Below, one piece after another: positions 1 to 9,431 of a stretch of 64,000 nucleotides of DNA (within the stretch, counting starts at the first letter, position 1; each line of letters opens with the position of its first letter). The stretch spans positions 682,001 to 746,000 of the forward strand of contig NZ_CP021431.1 of the NCBI RefSeq assembly GCF_002158905.1, in the 5' to 3' direction. The notes beneath the pieces are model-generated. The model saw only the letters and a program-made list of their open reading frames with translations. It was not told the DNA's origin and searched no databases. A program made the position numbers and the translations under genes. Source of the DNA: Yoonia vestfoldensis (GTDB lineage: Bacteria; Pseudomonadota; Alphaproteobacteria; Rhodobacterales; Rhodobacteraceae).

Positions 1-257
1 TCCTCGGCGTTCTGCGGTTCAAGAAAGTTGGAATATTTTTCCAGCGTATCCTTGCTGGATGCCGCGCGCAGACGTTCGGTCTTGTCTTTCTTGTCGGCCG
101 GATTGGTCGCAGCCTTGAGCCGGTCAAGCGGGTCCTGTTCGCGCCGCAGCAGGACCGGCAAGGTTATCAGGATCATGAACAGCCCCAAAAGTCCAACCAT
201 GACCAAGGGACCGAAGGGGCCAAGAAGATCGAACATGAAGGTTTGGATGGCTTGCAT
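1..257 (-). CDS. tadC: TadC, type II secretion F family protein (5' part only)
   Basis: Inner-membrane platform protein of the Tad/Flp pilus machine, partner of TadB. Only the first 85 codons are in the window; the gene continues past base 1. The minus-strand translation starts MQAIQTFMFDLLGPFG, followed by a hydrophobic segment (about residues 15-35: LVMVGLLGLFMILITLPVLL) and a charged cytoplasmic stretch, as in TadC N-termini. Its start lies 10 bases after the tadB stop, so it is co-transcribed with tadB. Identification rests on position and topology, because the F domain itself is outside the window. Confidence 0.8.
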   Translation of the reverse strand, partial: MQAIQTFMFDLLGPFGPLVMVGLLGLFMILITLPVLLRREQDPLDRLKAATNPADKKDKTERLRAASSKDTLEKYSNFLEPQNAE

Positions 258-267
258 GCGGCGTCTT

Positions 268-1233
268 TCAGACTTTGATGTTGGTGAGGCCGCGCATCAC
301 GATCAGGTTCAGCACCAAAAACGCAGCAACCACGAAACAGGCCGGAATGAACATCGGGCTTTCCATGACGTCGTCGAAATAATTCGGCTGCACAATATTG
401 ATCCCGATCAGCGCGAGGATCGGAAAACCCGACAGCAGATTGCCAGACCATTTCGCCTCGGCGGTGATGGCATTCACGCGGCGGAACAGGCGGAACCGGG
501 CGCGGATCACCTTGGCCAGACCATCAAGAATTTCCACAAGATTGCCGCCCGAGGATTGCTGGATCGTCACCGCCACCGCCAGAAAGCGCAAATCCTGATT
601 GTCCAGCCGTTCCGCCATCGCCTTGAGCGTTTCGCCCATGTCGCGCCCATAGGCGGTTTCATCAGCGATGATGCCGATTTCGGTGCCCAGCGGATCGGGA
701 ACCTCTTTGGCGACGATACTGATCGCCGTTGAAAACGGATGCCCCACGCGCAGCGACCGGACCATCAGTTCCACGGCATCGGGCAATTGTTCGGAAATCA
801 TGTTCATCCGCTGGGTCGCCTTGCGGCTGATCCACAGATAGACCCCGCCGACACCCATCAGCAGGCTGATCAGCGCGCGCACGGCGGTCGCCACCTCTGC
901 GAAAAGCGTCAGCAAGATGAAAGCGGCGATGCTGACCGCGCCCATCATCATGATGATCTGCGCCGGCGAAAAGGCGATATTCGCTTTTTGTGCCTTGGTC
1001 GCCAGCAATGAATAGAGCGGGATGCTCTGCGATTTCATATGCTGCGTCATCTCTTTGCGCAGCTGGTCAAGCACCTGTTCGCGGTTGCCGCCCTTGTCGA
1101 GCATTTCAAGACGGCGGTTGACCTTGCCATCCATGCTGATCGACTTGCCGAAAATCACCAGATAGGCGCCCTGCACAAGCGCCAGAACCGCAATGAAAAT
1201 CAGGACATAGATGATGGGTTCGATAGAAATCAT
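268..1233 (-). CDS. tadB: TadB, type II secretion system F family protein
   Basis: Polytopic inner-membrane protein that couples the CpaF/TadA ATPase to Flp pilus assembly. The 321 residues have an N-terminal membrane anchor (about 5-25), a cytoplasmic region, two closely spaced hydrophobic segments (about 95-135), the T2SF domain (about 150-280: LPDAVELMVRSLRVGHPF, then QQSSGGNLVEIL) and a C-terminal hydrophobic pair. The LRVGHPFSTAI and SGGNL motifs are typical of T2SF proteins. It starts 5 bases after the tadA stop and is followed by tadC. Confidence 0.92.
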   Translation of the reverse strand: MISIEPIIYVLIFIAVLALVQGAYLVIFGKSISMDGKVNRRLEMLDKGGNREQVLDQLRKEMTQHMKSQSIPLYSLLATKAQKANIAFSPAQIIMMMGAVSIAAFILLTLFAEVATAVRALISLLMGVGGVYLWISRKATQRMNMISEQLPDAVELMVRSLRVGHPFSTAISIVAKEVPDPLGTEIGIIADETAYGRDMGETLKAMAERLDNQDLRFLAVAVTIQQSSGGNLVEILDGLAKVIRARFRLFRRVNAITAEAKWSGNLLSGFPILALIGINIVQPNYFDDVMESPMFIPACFVVAAFLVLNLIVMRGLTNIKV

Positions 1234-1238
1234 ATGAC

Positions 1239-2678
1239 CTATTCCGCAACCATCGGTTCAAAGATCGCCGGTGGCAGGTCGTAGCCCCAGAGTTTGAACC
1301 GATCCGAAAAGTGGCTGCGCACGCCCGTTGCCGTGAAATGGCCGATGATCTTGTTGTCGGGGGTCAGGCCGACGCGCTGATAGCGAAAGATTTCCTGCAT
1401 CGAAATCACATCGCCTTCCATGCCGGTAATTTCCGTGATCGAGGTCATGCGGCGCGATCCGTCCTGCAGGCGCGAGGCTTGCACAATCAGGTTCACAGCC
1501 GAGGCGATCTGGCTGCGCATCGCCTTGATCGGCATCTCGATCCCGGCCATGGCGATCATGTTTTCCAACCGGCTGATCCCGTCGCGCGCAGAATTGGCGT
1601 GGATCGTGGTCATCGACCCGTCATGGCCGGTGTTCATCGCTTGCAACATGTCGATCACCTCATCGCCGCGCGTTTCGCCGACGATGATCCGGTCAGGGCG
1701 CATCCGCAGGGCGTTTTTCAGACAGTCACGCTGTGACACGCCGCCTTTGCCCTCGACATTGGGCGGGCGGCTTTCCATCCGGCCGACATGGGTCTGTTGC
1801 AGCTGCAATTCAGCGGTGTCTTCAATCGTCAGGATGCGTTCGGCATCGTCGATGAAACCGGACAGCGCATTCAGCGTCGTGGTCTTGCCCGACCCCGTGC
1901 CGCCCGAAACGATGATATTCAGGCGGGTGGATACGGCGGCTTGCAGATAGGCGGCCATTTCCTCGGTAAAGGCGCCAAAGCGCACCAGATCCTCGACCCC
2001 CAGCTTGTCTTTCTTGAACTTCCGGATCGAGACCAGCGAGCCATCCACCGCGATCGGCGGCACCATGGCGTTGAAACGTGATCCGTCCGCAAGGCGGGCA
2101 TCGACATAGGGGTTGCTTTCATCGACGCGGCGCCCCACGGCCGAGACGATCTTGTCGATGATGCGCAGCAGGTGGCGTTCATCCTTGAAGGTGACATCGG
2201 TCAGTTCCAGCTTGCCGTTGCGTTCCACAAAGATCTGCTGCGGGCCGTTGACCAGGATATCGTTGACTGAATCATCCTTCAGCAGGGTTTCCAGCGGGCC
2301 AAGGCCCGTCACCTCGAAAAACAGGTCCTGGCTGAGTGTCTGGCGTTCCTCGCGGCTGAGAACGACGCCCATTTCTTCGAGGGTTTCATTGGCGATCGCG
2401 TTGATTTCGGTGCGCAATTCCTGTTCGGTCGCGGTTTCCAGCGCGGCGAGGTTCAGGTTTTCCAGCAAGGATTTATGCAGCTCCAGCTTCAGCTCTTGCA
2501 AACGGTCCTTGCGGCGCTTGTCCTTGTCGGCTGGCCCGGCCTCGGCGGGTCTGCGCTGCGGCATGGTTTTCATCAGCGACTGGCCATCGGGTTTTGGCGC
2601 AGCCGCAGCGGGGCGTGGCCCCGTGGCCTGCGTCGCACCGCCAAGAGGCGCGCCGGGTTTTTTGTATTTTGAAAACAT
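1239..2678 (-). CDS. cpaF: TadA/CpaF secretion ATPase of the Tad pilus
   Basis: Hexameric cytoplasmic ATPase that powers Flp pilus assembly. The 479 residues comprise a low-complexity Ala/Pro N-terminus (1-45), an N-terminal domain, and the secretion NTPase core with Walker [16 protein letters not shown], an Asp box ([11 protein letters not shown]), Walker B region [14 protein letters not shown] and a His box ([14 protein letters not shown]). All catalytic motifs are intact and the length is normal for CpaF. The gene lies 11 bases downstream of cpaE and 5 bases upstream of tadB. Confidence 0.95.
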   Translation of the reverse strand: MFSKYKKPGAPLGGATQATGPRPAAAAPKPDGQSLMKTMPQRRPAEAGPADKDKRRKDRLQELKLELHKSLLENLNLAALETATEQELRTEINAIANETLEEMGVVLSREERQTLSQDLFFEVTGLGPLETLLKDDSVNDILVNGPQQIFVERNGKLELTDVTFKDERHLLRIIDKIVSAVGRRVDESNPYVDARLADGSRFNAMVPPIAVDGSLVSIRKFKKDKLGVEDLVRFGAFTEEMAAYLQAAVSTRLNIIVSGGTGSGKTTTLNALSGFIDDAERILTIEDTAELQLQQTHVGRMESRPPNVEGKGGVSQRDCLKNALRMRPDRIIVGETRGDEVIDMLQAMNTGHDGSMTTIHANSARDGISRLENMIAMAGIEMPIKAMRSQIASAVNLIVQASRLQDGSRRMTSITEITGMEGDVISMQEIFRYQRVGLTPDNKIIGHFTATGVRSHFSDRFKLWGYDLPPAIFEPMVAE

Positions 2679-2688
2679 GGATCGCCTC

Positions 2689-3933
2689 TTATGCTCGGGC
2701 CTCGGCGGTCGCGGCCACGTTGACCTCGTGCACCGATTTTGCCAGTTTCATGATTTCTTTGCGCAGCGGGTTCTTTGCATTGCTTTCAGCCAGCGGCGTG
2801 CCGTGGTCGGCGCTTTGCATGACGGCCTTGCCGCCGTCGGGCATCAGCACCTCGATGGCGATGCCCAGGCTTTCCGACAGGCGTTTGACCCGGCTTTTGC
2901 CGTTCAGATCGGTAAAACCGGGGGCGCGGTTCAGGATGAAACGGATCTTTTCAAACGGCAATTCCTCGGATTGCAGCGCCCGTTTCAGCCGCAGCGTGTT
3001 CTGCGCCGAGCGCATTTCAAGCTCGATCATCGCGAAATAGACATGTGCGGCCTCCAGCACCGTCTGGGACCATTCCACCATCGTCGAGGGCATGTCGATC
3101 ACGACATAATCAAAGTTCATCCGCGCCATCTCGATCACGCGGGTGATATCGGCGGGTGAAATCATATCGAGCGGGATCATATCGGTCGGCGCGGTCAGCA
3201 CATGCAGTTTGTCGCCATAGGTCAGCATCGCCTGCATGAAGATTTCCGCATCCATCACCGCGGTATCCGTCAGCATTTCCAGCACCGATTCACGCCGTGG
3301 CAGATCCAGATAGGTCGAGGCCGTGCCGAATTGGAAATCCAGATCGATCAGGCAGACCTTGGGCGGGTCTTTGGGATCAACATTGGCCAATTCCCAGGCA
3401 AGGTTCACGGCCATCATCGTGGCACCGGTCCCCCCGGCCAGACCGTGGATCGGAATAACGACGCCGGATTTGTTGCCAGTCGCCTTGAACGGCACCCCCC
3501 CGCCCGAGGATTGCGCGGTCTCATCACTGGTCAGCACCCGCTCGATCGCGCGGGCCAGTTCGTTTTCGGGCAAAGGGTAGGGGACGAATTCGTCACCGCC
3601 TTCGCGCAGCAGCTTGTGCAGTGCGGCGGGTGTCAGGTCTTCGGCGATCAGGATCACCTTGATCCGCGCGGCCTTGGCGGCAATGATGATGTCGGAAACC
3701 TGGTCCAGATTGTCTTCGTCTTGCGCATCCAGCGCGATGGTCACGAATTGCAGCGTCCGGGCCTCGGGCTGCGCCAGAAAGGCGGCGGCATCGTCAATGC
3801 TCAGATCACCCCATGAATCCCCCAGCGCCGTTTCCATATCTTCGATTAGAAGATCGAAAATCTGCACATCGCGGCTGATCGTACAGGCAACGATCTGGAT
3901 CGGGTCGGTCTGCGCGATGGGGCTGCTGCTCAT
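2689..3933 (-). CDS. cpaE: CpaE/TadZ, MinD-like pilus localisation ATPase
   Basis: ParA/MinD-superfamily protein that places the Tad machine in the cell. The 414 residues have an N-terminal receiver-like atypical domain (about 1-140) and a MinD-like P-loop domain (about 150-400). The P-loop reads GLAGGTGATMMAVNLA: the position of the signature and catalytic lysines of the deviant Walker A (KGGxGKT) is occupied by other residues, as in many CpaE/TadZ proteins. Walker B-like CLIDLDFQFGT and a switch region YVVIDMPS are present. It sits upstream of cpaF in the tad operon. Confidence 0.9.
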   Translation of the reverse strand: MSSSPIAQTDPIQIVACTISRDVQIFDLLIEDMETALGDSWGDLSIDDAAAFLAQPEARTLQFVTIALDAQDEDNLDQVSDIIIAAKAARIKVILIAEDLTPAALHKLLREGGDEFVPYPLPENELARAIERVLTSDETAQSSGGGVPFKATGNKSGVVIPIHGLAGGTGATMMAVNLAWELANVDPKDPPKVCLIDLDFQFGTASTYLDLPRRESVLEMLTDTAVMDAEIFMQAMLTYGDKLHVLTAPTDMIPLDMISPADITRVIEMARMNFDYVVIDMPSTMVEWSQTVLEAAHVYFAMIELEMRSAQNTLRLKRALQSEELPFEKIRFILNRAPGFTDLNGKSRVKRLSESLGIAIEVLMPDGGKAVMQSADHGTPLAESNAKNPLRKEIMKLAKSVHEVNVAATAEARA

Positions 3934-4168
3934 AACTCTGGTCCTTGGTCAATTCTTGCAAAAATCCCCATGGCATGACCTATGCGCCCCCGCGACCTGC
4001 CACGGGGCGGTGCAGGCACAGACATCATCGCCGGTCATGAATATGGCGGGAAATCGTGTCGATAATTGGGCCAAAACCGCGTCATTGTGCGAAATATTGC
4101 GACGATCTTGCCAAATCTAAGGGAATGTTCACGCCGGACGCGGCCGGCGCAAACCCGGGCGCGTGCAA

Positions 4169-4822
4169 TTAGCCACCGCCGGTCGAGATCGCGCCTTGTT
4201 GCACCGTGGTATCTGGCACTGCGCTGGCGACATATTCGCGAATGACCACGGCGGCATATTTGCCGTCCAGCAGCATCGGGTGGGTTTCGACAAAGCCCGA
4301 CACTTCGGTGACGGTGCGCCGGTTGCGGCGTTCGGGTTCCGGCGTGGGGATCAGGGGCTGCGTCGCACCAAAGGACACGACCGCCTCGAGGCGGTCGCGG
4401 CTGATCCCTTGGGTGGCTAGATAGGCGACAACGGCCTGCGCGCGGCGCAAGCCCAGGCTGCGGTTATAGGCCGCCGTTCCGACAAGATCGGTATGGCCAA
4501 AGACCTTAAAGCGGACTTCGGGGAATTGACGGATCCAATCCGCCTGCTGGCGCAGCGTCGCCTGGGCCGAGGCATCCAGCACGGCGGAATCGAATGCGAA
4601 ATTCACCATCGCCGTAACCTCGGTATTGAACCGGCGTGCCAGGTTGATGGTGTAATCCTGCTGGCCGGTCTGCACCAAGGCGTTGTTCATCGTGGCATTG
4701 CCGAAATCGCCCTGGTCAAGGTCTGATCCGGCCTCTGTAAAGAAGGACGAGGATGTCGAACCGGACGGGCCGCAGGCGGCGAGTGTTGCTGCAACAAGCG
4801 CAGTGATCATATGGCGTTTCAT
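4169..4822 (-). CDS. OmpA-family lipoprotein of the Tad locus
   Basis: The 217-residue protein starts MKRHMITALVAATLAACGPSG, a lipoprotein signal with lipobox LAAC (Cys about 17). It ends in an OmpA/MotB peptidoglycan-binding domain (about 75-190: NFAFDSAVLDASAQATLR, FKVFGHTDLVGTAAYNRSLGLRRAQAVVAYL). I chose this start over an in-frame Met 7 codons upstream because the signal peptide begins here and GGAACG precedes it. It follows the secretin by 13 bases and probably ties the secretin to peptidoglycan, by analogy with the RcpB/TadG-associated OmpA proteins of other tad loci. The exact role is inferred. Confidence 0.85.
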   Translation of the reverse strand: MKRHMITALVAATLAACGPSGSTSSSFFTEAGSDLDQGDFGNATMNNALVQTGQQDYTINLARRFNTEVTAMVNFAFDSAVLDASAQATLRQQADWIRQFPEVRFKVFGHTDLVGTAAYNRSLGLRRAQAVVAYLATQGISRDRLEAVVSFGATQPLIPTPEPERRNRRTVTEVSGFVETHPMLLDGKYAAVVIREYVASAVPDTTVQQGAISTGGG

Positions 4823-4835
4823 TGTCGCGTTCCAA

Positions 4836-6266
4836 TCATTCATCCATGACATAGCCGTAGGATCCCATGAAATCCTGCCGTGCGACCTCGCCCGCGCCAC
4901 CGCGTGTCGGCGCGCTGGCCGCTGTCACCCGCCCGAAAAGGAACAGGTCCTGTTCGGATGGTGGGCGCACCCGGTCTGTCGGCAGGGCCAGCGCCATGCC
5001 GCGTGTCGGCGAGACAAGATGCGGCGTCACGATGATGACCAGCTCGGTCTGGCGGCGGGAATATTCCGCACTGCGGAACAGGGCGCCCAGGATCGGCACG
5101 TCGCCGATCCATGGCACCTGCCCGCTAAGATCGGTAAAATCATCCGACAAAAGACCCGCGATGGCAAAGCTTTCCCCGTCGCGCATTTCAACCGTTGTCG
5201 ATGTCTCGCGGCGGCTGAAGGCGCTGATCTCAAAGCCGTTTGCCGAAAAGCTGTTCGACGGATCGATCCCCGAGACCGCAGCCAGAAGTTCCAGGTTGAT
5301 GATATCGCCATCCACGACGCGGGGCGTAAAGTTCAGCTCGACGCCAAAGGGTTTGTATTCCACGCTGATCGCGCCATCGTCGTTGGACACAGGCACCGGA
5401 TATTCGCCGCCAGCCAGAAAGGTCGCCTGTTGCCCGCTGAGCGCGGTCAGGTTCGGTTCCGCCAGAGACCGGACAACGCCGCGCGCTTCCAGCGCTTCCA
5501 GCAGAACGCCGACCTCGACGCCACCGGCCCCGAAGCCCAGCAGGAAGGCCCCGTTGCTGTCATTGGCCGTGGGGATGATATTGTTCAGCGAATTGGTAAT
5601 TCCTGTCTGCCCGACCGTCGTATTGGTCCCGCCCCGGATGTTCCGGCCGTTCTGCAAGGAAGAGCCGTTCAACGACAGCGATGACGACAGCGCCTTGCTG
5701 ACCGAGCGTTGCATTTCCGCAAAGCGGACCTTGAGCATGACTTGCTGTGTGCCGCCGACCGACATCAGGTTCGACACCCGGTCCGGCGCATAGCGCTGTG
5801 CAAGATCCAGCGCGCGGTCCAGCCGGGCGGCCGAACTGACCGTGCCGGACAGAACGATGCCATCATTGGCGGTCCGGACCTCGATGTTTTCGCCGGGCAG
5901 GATCTGCGTCAGCCGTTCCTTGAACTCCGCCATATCAGGCGAGACATGCACATCGACATTGGTGATCAACCGCCCATCGGCCGCCAAAAGCGTCAGCGTG
6001 GTGCGGCCCGGCTCTTTGCCCAGCACATAGATCGTGCGGTCCGAGAGCGACGAAATATCCGCAATGCCGGGGTTGGCGATCGACAATTCGGTAAAGGGCA
6101 CATCGCTTTCAACAACAACGGCCCGGTTCATCGGAATATCCAAGGCGCTGGATGCGGTACCGCGCAACACGCGCAAGGCGCTGTCCTGCGCCAGGGCCGA
6201 TGCGGCGGCTGTCACCGACAAGGCAAAGCCCGCCAATGCGGCTTTCAGATATCTATCATAACTCAT
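4836..6266 (-). CDS. cpaC: RcpA/CpaC outer-membrane secretin of the Tad pilus
   Basis: Forms the outer-membrane pore for the Flp pilus. The 476 residues starting MSYDRYLKAALAG have a cleavable signal (about 1-27, ending ALAQ), a pilus-assembly N-terminal domain (about 40-110: RAVVVESDVPFTELSIANPGIAD), a BON domain (about 115-180), and the secretin domain (about 250-430) with the GGEYPVPV and VPWIGDVPILGALFRS motifs and a final EL.I.VTPHLV strand. The start was set at Met 6266 rather than 22 codons upstream because an AGGCAGG Shine-Dalgarno and the signal peptide fit there. Confidence 0.93.
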   Translation of the reverse strand: MSYDRYLKAALAGFALSVTAAASALAQDSALRVLRGTASSALDIPMNRAVVVESDVPFTELSIANPGIADISSLSDRTIYVLGKEPGRTTLTLLAADGRLITNVDVHVSPDMAEFKERLTQILPGENIEVRTANDGIVLSGTVSSAARLDRALDLAQRYAPDRVSNLMSVGGTQQVMLKVRFAEMQRSVSKALSSSLSLNGSSLQNGRNIRGGTNTTVGQTGITNSLNNIIPTANDSNGAFLLGFGAGGVEVGVLLEALEARGVVRSLAEPNLTALSGQQATFLAGGEYPVPVSNDDGAISVEYKPFGVELNFTPRVVDGDIINLELLAAVSGIDPSNSFSANGFEISAFSRRETSTTVEMRDGESFAIAGLLSDDFTDLSGQVPWIGDVPILGALFRSAEYSRRQTELVIIVTPHLVSPTRGMALALPTDRVRPPSEQDLFLFGRVTAASAPTRGGAGEVARQDFMGSYGYVMDE

Positions 6267-6594
6267 AAGTGACCTGCCTCTCCGATCACGCCTCGTTAAC
6301 GTGGGTCTTGTTGCCCTTGATGGGGCGAACATGCGCTAAGGTTGCATTTATTGCAATAATCAATGCTTTGGAGGTCGAACCGAATGTGGGCATCGCGCAA
6401 CACTTGCGCAATTAAACCCCAGATTGTTCCGCCGGTTCATCTGGCGCCGCCCTCTATATGTCGTAGGGCGACCGGTCGTTTCGGGGGTTTCTGTCCATAT
6501 GAGGCAATTATGAAAGGAATTTATCCAGTCTAGAATTCACCTGGCACCGGCATGTCATTTGGCGTTTTTCTGGGCGGATTGTGATCTTGGCGCG
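6267..6594. other. Intergenic region between cpaB and the secretin gene
   Basis: 328 bases with no supported ORF on either strand. It lies inside the minus-strand tad cluster and is the only long gap between cpaB and the downstream secretin-to-tadC block. It may hold a second promoter for that block, or reduce read-through from the pilin end. It contains AT-rich patches (around 6340-6365 and 6505-6540), but I could not assign promoter boxes with confidence. Confidence 0.5.
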
Positions 6595-7428
6595 TCATTC
6601 CGAGCATTCAATTTCAACCTCAACGCGTTGTGTTCCACTACGCTGGGTCACAAAACAGCGGCGTTTTTCCTCGATAACGGGGGCGGGGGCGGCCACGATA
6701 TCCTGCTCACCAGTCAACGCAGAGTTGTCTACAGTGACAGGCCCGGTCTCTGACAGATCACCGGTGCCCACCAGCGCAAGGGTCAATTGTCCGCTGTTCT
6801 GCGCCTGCGTCAACAAGGCCACTTCTTCGGGGGTGACCTGGACCACAACGCTTTGCGGGCCGCCCCGGTTGCCGGCATCGCCCAGGACGGCGATGATCTG
6901 CAGACCGGATTTGATCAGGTTCGTCACCTCGCGGCCGTCGCGCAATCTGCCGGTCCAATAGACATCAATCCTGTCATCGGGGCGCAGGATCCCGAAACCC
7001 GCCGCAACGCGCCCTTCAACGGGAAACGCCCGAAAGCCGGGCTCGACCAAGGCGGTCAGGCCACGGCTGGCCCCCGGTTCCGAGACTTTGGTGGTCAGGA
7101 CAAGCTCGTTTGTGATCATCGGCAGGACCACGACGCGCGGTATCTCTGGTCCTTGGGGGAACAGGGCCTGCTCTGTGGCAAAGCTGCCTTCGGGCAGGTA
7201 ATCGCGCGGATAGGGGATCAAGCGGACATCATCCGCCGTCAGCTGTTCGCCATAGGTGACCGAACGTGTGGTGACATAGACATCCACCGTCGCAAGCGCC
7301 TGCGCCGCAATCTGGCGCGCCCGTTCAAGCTGTGTGGTCTGCGTCGCCATATATTGGTTCACCATATAGACGGCAAAACCTGCCAGCCCCATGCCGACCA
7401 GAAGGACCAGACCAAAAACTGCGCGCAT
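6595..7428 (-). CDS. cpaB: CpaB/RcpC, Flp pilus assembly protein
   Basis: Periplasmic Tad component associated with the secretin. The 277 residues starting MRAVFGLVLLVGMGLAGFAV have one N-terminal membrane anchor (about 4-25), a SAF/CpaB domain (about 45-110: VYVTTRSVTYGEQLTADDVRLIPYP) and an RcpC domain (about 125-230: AFPVEGRVAAGFGILRPDDRIDVYWTG). An upstream in-frame Met 25 codons earlier is rejected because the anchor begins at 7428. The C-terminus is basic with two Cys. Gene order pilin-cpaB-secretin is the usual Tad order. Confidence 0.92.
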   Translation of the reverse strand: MRAVFGLVLLVGMGLAGFAVYMVNQYMATQTTQLERARQIAAQALATVDVYVTTRSVTYGEQLTADDVRLIPYPRDYLPEGSFATEQALFPQGPEIPRVVVLPMITNELVLTTKVSEPGASRGLTALVEPGFRAFPVEGRVAAGFGILRPDDRIDVYWTGRLRDGREVTNLIKSGLQIIAVLGDAGNRGGPQSVVVQVTPEEVALLTQAQNSGQLTLALVGTGDLSETGPVTVDNSALTGEQDIVAAPAPVIEEKRRCFVTQRSGTQRVEVEIECSE

Positions 7429-7662
7429 GATGCAAACCTTGATTCGAGTTTCGCGCCAGTTCACGTTTGGCGGCCCGCCAAGAAAGTGACCCATGCGCAG
7501 CAATGCGACTGCACCGCAAGGCCACTTACAATGTGGGCAAGCTGGTTTGCAAGCAGGAGCTGAAAGAATTGCGCCGGAATGATCCTATAGGTGCATGGCG
7601 GTCACGCTGGAAACCTGTCTTGCAGGCGCTGCCGGGCCGCGCATCGGCACCGCGCGGGGCAG

Positions 7663-7836
7663 CTACATCATATTCGTCATCGTGTTTTGCAGGCGATCTG
7701 CCTGATCTTCAGCTGCGCCACCAATTGTCGCCATGATCAACGCCATCAGTGCCAGGGCCGCCGCAGAGAGCATGACCCAATCAACCGTGATTGCGCCACA
7801 TTCGTCAGCGTGAAACATTTGCCACAGCTTGGTCAT
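7663..7836 (-). CDS. Second, divergent Flp-like type IVb pilin (57 aa)
   Basis: Small gene read directly from the minus strand: MTKLWQMFHADECGAITV... then WVMLSAAALALMALIM and an amphipathic tail ending TMTNMM, TAG stop. It has the same length (57 aa) and layout as the major pilin at 8014-8187: a short charged leader, a Gly before the processing site (CG|AITVDW) and one hydrophobic helix. AGGAG lies 9 bases upstream of the ATG. It is probably a minor pilin or pseudopilin. Sequence identity to the neighbouring pilin is low outside the GA.TVD.V.L.AA motif, so this is paralogy, not recent duplication. Confidence 0.75.
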   Translation of the reverse strand: MTKLWQMFHADECGAITVDWVMLSAAALALMALIMATIGGAAEDQADRLQNTMTNMM

Positions 7837-8013
7837 TCAGCAGCACTCCTGATGTTCAGCACGGATCGCTTTGTCGCGATGGTTCGCTATGGGTGAACAG
7901 GTTTCGCGCCCGCATGGGCCTAGACCGTCGCTGCCAAGATCAGCATCGCCGGGAAATAGGCCGCGCCACTTGGTCAGCGCAGCCTATGTTTTGCACGTCG
8001 CTTGCCGTTATGA

Positions 8014-8187
8014 TCAGGCTTCGTTGAGAAGATTGTTTTCGATGCTATTGGCCAAAGTCCCGGCACCATTGCTGATCGCGGTGCCGACAGCCAGACCCAG
8101 CAGAACGATCGCTGCGGTCAGAACCACGAAATCGACTGTGACGGCGCCGTCTTCGTCATCGCGGAAGTTTTTGATAAAGTTAAGCAT
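8014..8187 (-). CDS. flp: Flp family type IVb pilin (57 aa)
   Basis: Major pilin subunit of the Tad pilus and first gene of the minus-strand tad cluster. From Met 8187 it starts MLNFIKNFRDDEDGAVTVDF, with leader MLNFIKNFRDDEDG, a processing site DG|AVTVDF and a hydrophobic helix VVLTAAIVLLGLAVGTAI. The classic Flp motif after cleavage has Glu at +5 and Tyr at +6; here these are Asp and Phe. An in-frame Met 11 codons upstream is less likely because AGGAGG-like sequence (revcomp of gcctcctgg) precedes 8187. Confidence 0.9.
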   Translation of the reverse strand: MLNFIKNFRDDEDGAVTVDFVVLTAAIVLLGLAVGTAISNGAGTLANSIENNLLNEA

Positions 8188-8535
8188 TGATAAGCCTCCT
8201 GGGGTATCATTGATGTTCAAGCCATTCCTCGCCGGGGCTGTGACAACCCTGGGGCGTCATGGTCCGTCTTGGATGTGGGCATTAGGTTGCAGGATTGGGG
8301 CGGTAGTTTGGCAACATCGGCACGTTTCTGGCCCTGAGCGGCTTTGCGCTGGGAGTTTTGGATTAAAGCATTGAAAAATAACAAAATAAAATGTTAACAA
8401 TTGTTTATGTTTACTAATGCCGTTGCCAAAAGGCCCGCTGTCACGGGGTAAAATCGCGGTCTTTGCGCAAAATTGTGGCCTTTTGGCCGGTTTCTGCCAT
8501 CTTTCCATGAACAAGAATGTCGGGCAGGACGCGCC
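8188..8535. promoter_or_regulatory. Divergent intergenic region, flp and lytic transglycosylase
   Basis: 348 bases between the start of the pilin gene (minus) and the start of the transglycosylase (plus). It carries a strongly AT-rich block at about 8364-8416 (runs of A/T including taaaatgttaacaattg), the most AT-rich stretch of the left flank, so a promoter for the highly expressed pilin is likely here. I could not define -35/-10 boxes. No protein-coding ORF is supported. Confidence 0.5.
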
Positions 8536-9372
8536 ATGTATCGTATCAGTGTGGCTTTTGCAGCCGCGATCGCGCTTTTTGCCGCGACAACAGTTTTCGC
8601 GCAGGTCGAACGCCTGCAACCGGATTTCACCTTCAAACGTGTGGGCTTGCCCAGCGAAGGCCAGACCAGCGGCCGGATCACCGTGCAGATTGATCCCGAT
8701 GCGCCGCGTCGCAGCCCGGTTTATGCCGCGCCGCGCGCAGACCCTGTCGCGGCTCTGGCGGCACCACCGCAGCTGCGGTCCGGTTTTGGCTGGTTCTGGG
8801 ACAATGTCCCCTCATCATTGGCCGGATCAAGCCCTGCGCGGCTGGAACTGGCGATCAGCCGGATCAATAATCCCCCTGCCGGTCAGCGCATCCCAGCGCC
8901 ACGCCTGCAATTCTTGCAAGATATCGCCAGCGCGCAGGGCCTGCATATCCTGCGCGAAACGGTGGGCACCGATGTCTCGCCTGCTTTGGTGCTGGCGATC
9001 ATCGCGATCGAAAGCTCTGGGCGGATCGATGCTGTCAGCAGCGCGGGTGCAGAAGGTCTGATGCAATTGATGCCTGCGACCGCGGCCCGCTTTGGCGTGA
9101 CCGACAGCATGAACCCGGCGCAGAACATCAAAGGCGGCGTGGCCTATCTGGGCTGGCTGCTGGATCGTTTCGGCAATGATCCGGTGCTGGTATTGGCGGG
9201 CTACAACGCGGGCGAAGGCAATGTGCAACGCTATCAAGGCGTGCCGCCTTTCGCGGAAACCATGGATTATGTGCCCAAAGTGCTGGCGGCATGGCAGGTC
9301 GCCAAAGGGCTATGTCAGACACCGCCCGAGTTGATCACTGACGCCTGCGTGTTCAAAGTCAACGGATCGTGA
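8536..9372 (+). CDS. Lytic transglycosylase, SLT domain
   Basis: Periplasmic murein lytic transglycosylase. The 278 residues from MYRISVAFAAAIALFAATTV start with a signal peptide ending VFAQ (about residue 23). After a ~100-residue region comes the SLT catalytic domain (about 130-260) with IIAIESSGRIDAVSSAGAEG (catalytic Glu in IES), GLMQLMPATAARFGV, NIKGGVAYLGWLLDRF and GYNAGEGNV. An in-frame Met 21 codons upstream is rejected because the signal peptide begins at 8536. It is divergent from the tad locus; wall remodelling for pilus insertion is possible but is only inferred from position. Confidence 0.92.
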   Translation: MYRISVAFAAAIALFAATTVFAQVERLQPDFTFKRVGLPSEGQTSGRITVQIDPDAPRRSPVYAAPRADPVAALAAPPQLRSGFGWFWDNVPSSLAGSSPARLELAISRINNPPAGQRIPAPRLQFLQDIASAQGLHILRETVGTDVSPALVLAIIAIESSGRIDAVSSAGAEGLMQLMPATAARFGVTDSMNPAQNIKGGVAYLGWLLDRFGNDPVLVLAGYNAGEGNVQRYQGVPPFAETMDYVPKVLAAWQVAKGLCQTPPELITDACVFKVNGS

Positions 9373-9385
9373 TGCCGCCAGAAAG

Positions 9386-9416
9386 GCCCTGCCGGATCAC
9401 CCGGCAAGGCGTTTCT
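9386..9416 (+). terminator. Hairpin terminator between transglycosylase and scoB
   Basis: GCCCTGCCGG atcac CCGGCAAGGC forms a ~10-bp stem with one C/A mismatch, followed by GTTTCT. It lies between two convergent genes (stops at 9372 and 9432) and could serve both directions. Confidence 0.65.
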
Positions 9417-9431
9417 ACTTAGCGCCAATTG

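Noticed and set aside
28..732. Long plus-strand ORFs across the tad locus and other minus-strand genes
   Set aside because: They run antisense to well supported genes (TadB, CpaF, CpaE, secretin and others), have His/Arg/Gln-rich composition typical of shadow frames in GC-rich DNA, and show no domain.
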